A stretch of DNA of 14,130 nt from Dyella_B sp035508675 (lineage in GTDB: Bacteria > Pseudomonadota > Gammaproteobacteria > Xanthomonadales > Rhodanobacteraceae): the NCBI RefSeq assembly GCF_035508675.1, contig NZ_DATJMN010000315.1:1-14130 (forward strand), in the 5' to 3' direction. The translations under genes were made by a program, and so were the position numbers. This document shows, in pieces, positions 13,518 through 14,130 of this stretch. Numbering within the stretch: the first letter of the stretch is position 1; every line of letters starts with the position of its first letter. The notes under the pieces are model-generated. The model saw nothing but the letters and a program-made list of their open reading frames with translations. It searched no databases and was not told the origin of the DNA.

Positions 13518-14033
13518 ATGCCCGAGAGAAAAACCCGGCAAGCGGCCGCCCGAGACAAGCGCGAAGGCAAATCGCCCAGCACCCAGGCCGGCGAATACGT
13601 GCGCGAGGAAATCGAGCACGTGCGCGAAGGCAAGCACGGCGCGCGTTCACCGCAGCAGGCGATCGCGATCGGGCTATCCAAGGCACGGCGAGACGGCGTG
13701 AAGGTGCCGCGGAAGAAATCGTCCAGCAAGAAGGCTTCCAGCAAGAAAAGCGCAAGCCGCAAACGCGCCAGCAGCGGCAAGTCCGCCACCCGCAAGCGCG
13801 CCACCTCCAAGCATTCCAGCGCCAAGCGCGCCAGTGCTTCCTCTCGCGCCTTGCGCCGGGAAGGGCATGGGGCGGCTTCCAAGCGTGCGTTGTCGGCACA
13901 AGGCAAGCGCGCGGCATCCAAGCGCAGCTCGGCATCGCGGTCGGCAGCTGCGAAGAAGGCAGCGCGTACGAAGGGTGCGCGTGTACGTTCCGCGGCGGCT
14001 AAGAAGGCGGCGCGGACGAGGAAGCGGGCTTAG
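13518..14033 (+). CDS. DUF6496 protein with histone H1-like basic tail
   Basis: A 171-aa, extremely basic protein. Residues about 1-64 match the DUF6496 pattern: RDKREGKSPSTQAGEYVREEIEHVREGKHGARSPQQAIAIGLSKARRDGVKVP. Residues 65-171 are a Lys/Arg/Ser/Ala-rich tail with many KKA, RKRA and SKR units and a repeated RSAAAKKAART block near the end, like histone H1 and the bacterial H1-like proteins. DNA or RNA binding by the tail is therefore likely. The head resembles plasmid-stabilisation/KGG-like small stress proteins, but its role is unknown. The ATG at 13518 has GGAG nine bases upstream; the open frame reaching back to 13155 runs over the DUF421 gene and is not used. The repetitive tail is prone to length change. 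Confidence 0.88.
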   Translation: MPERKTRQAAARDKREGKSPSTQAGEYVREEIEHVREGKHGARSPQQAIAIGLSKARRDGVKVPRKKSSSKKASSKKSASRKRASSGKSATRKRATSKHSSAKRASASSRALRREGHGAASKRALSAQGKRAASKRSSASRSAAAKKAARTKGARVRSAAAKKAARTRKRA

Positions 14034-14086
14034 TAGTAATGGCATTAAGTTAAGCGTCATTGCTCCATGGCTTGCCGGGATTTACT

Positions 14087-14112
14087 CCCTCCCCTGCGCC
14101 AGTAGGGGAGGG
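14087..14112 (+). repeat. Intergenic hairpin repeat after the DUF6496 gene
   Basis: CCCTCCCCT (14087-14095) pairs perfectly with AGGGGAGGG (14104-14112) around an 8-base loop, then CTGGGGTGGGG continues to the window edge. This is a frequent intergenic repeat of Xanthomonadales and other proteobacteria. It lies 53 bases after the stop and may help to end the transcript. The rest of 14034-14086 shows nothing recognisable. Confidence 0.6.
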
Positions 14113-14130
14113 CTGGGGTGGGGTTGCTTG

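Noticed and set aside
1..14130. CRISPR array, tRNA/rRNA genes, insertion sequence transposase or prophage genes
   Set aside because: No regularly spaced direct repeats, tRNA-like cloverleaf or transposase motifs were seen; the repeats present are REP-type and other short intergenic palindromes.

Overview
The base composition (high GC), the protein families and above all the intergenic repeats (GTAG-headed REP palindromes and an ACTTTTCTTT/AAAGAAAAGT repeat) suggest a gammaproteobacterial chromosome of the order Xanthomonadales, probably Rhodanobacteraceae (Dyella/Rhodanobacter/Luteibacter-like). The assignment is from recall of family and repeat features and was not checked by a search.

Positions 58-6180 (minus strand) hold a nearly complete molybdenum-cofactor (Moco) operon, read right to left: a Moco-type riboswitch leader, moaA, a fused moaC-moaB/mog gene, moeA, moaD, a REP-pair insertion, moaE, mobA, an uncharacterised 118-aa gene, and a WtpA/ModA-like periplasmic oxyanion-binding protein. 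Together they would convert GTP to cyclic pyranopterin (MoaA, MoaC), add the dithiolene sulfurs (MoaD/MoaE), adenylate the product and insert molybdenum (MoaB/Mog domain, MoeA), and make the MGD form (MobA). The MoaD-activating enzyme MoeB and the molybdate transporter ModB/ModC are not in the window. Most gene junctions are ATGA overlaps or gaps of a few bases; the only real gap is the REP-filled one between moaD and moaE. The riboswitch ends in the moaA ribosome binding site, which suggests feedback control of translation by the cofactor.

Positions 6181-6672 contain no credible gene. They hold a GT-rich stretch with a possible moaA promoter, then a run of hairpins forming a common Xanthomonadales intergenic repeat, then an inverted pair of GTAG REPs. 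Positions 6673-8829 (minus) encode a YccS-family FUSC membrane protein. A second REP pair separates it from a two-gene plus-strand operon (9024-11272) for an osmoprotectant/ergothioneine-type ABC importer whose binding protein and permease are fused in one polypeptide.

Positions 11292-14033 carry small, mostly uncharacterised genes of envelope or stress type: a 168-aa two-lobed protein (minus), an exported DUF4142 protein with an uncertain start, a 78-aa proline-rich protein (minus), a DUF421/YetF-type membrane protein, and a DUF6496 protein with a histone H1-like Lys/Arg/Ala/Ser tail. The window ends in another common intergenic hairpin repeat. The observations most worth following are the Moco riboswitch with covarying stems, and the REP pairs: two stem families share the same spacer sequence, and one pair sits inside the Moco operon.
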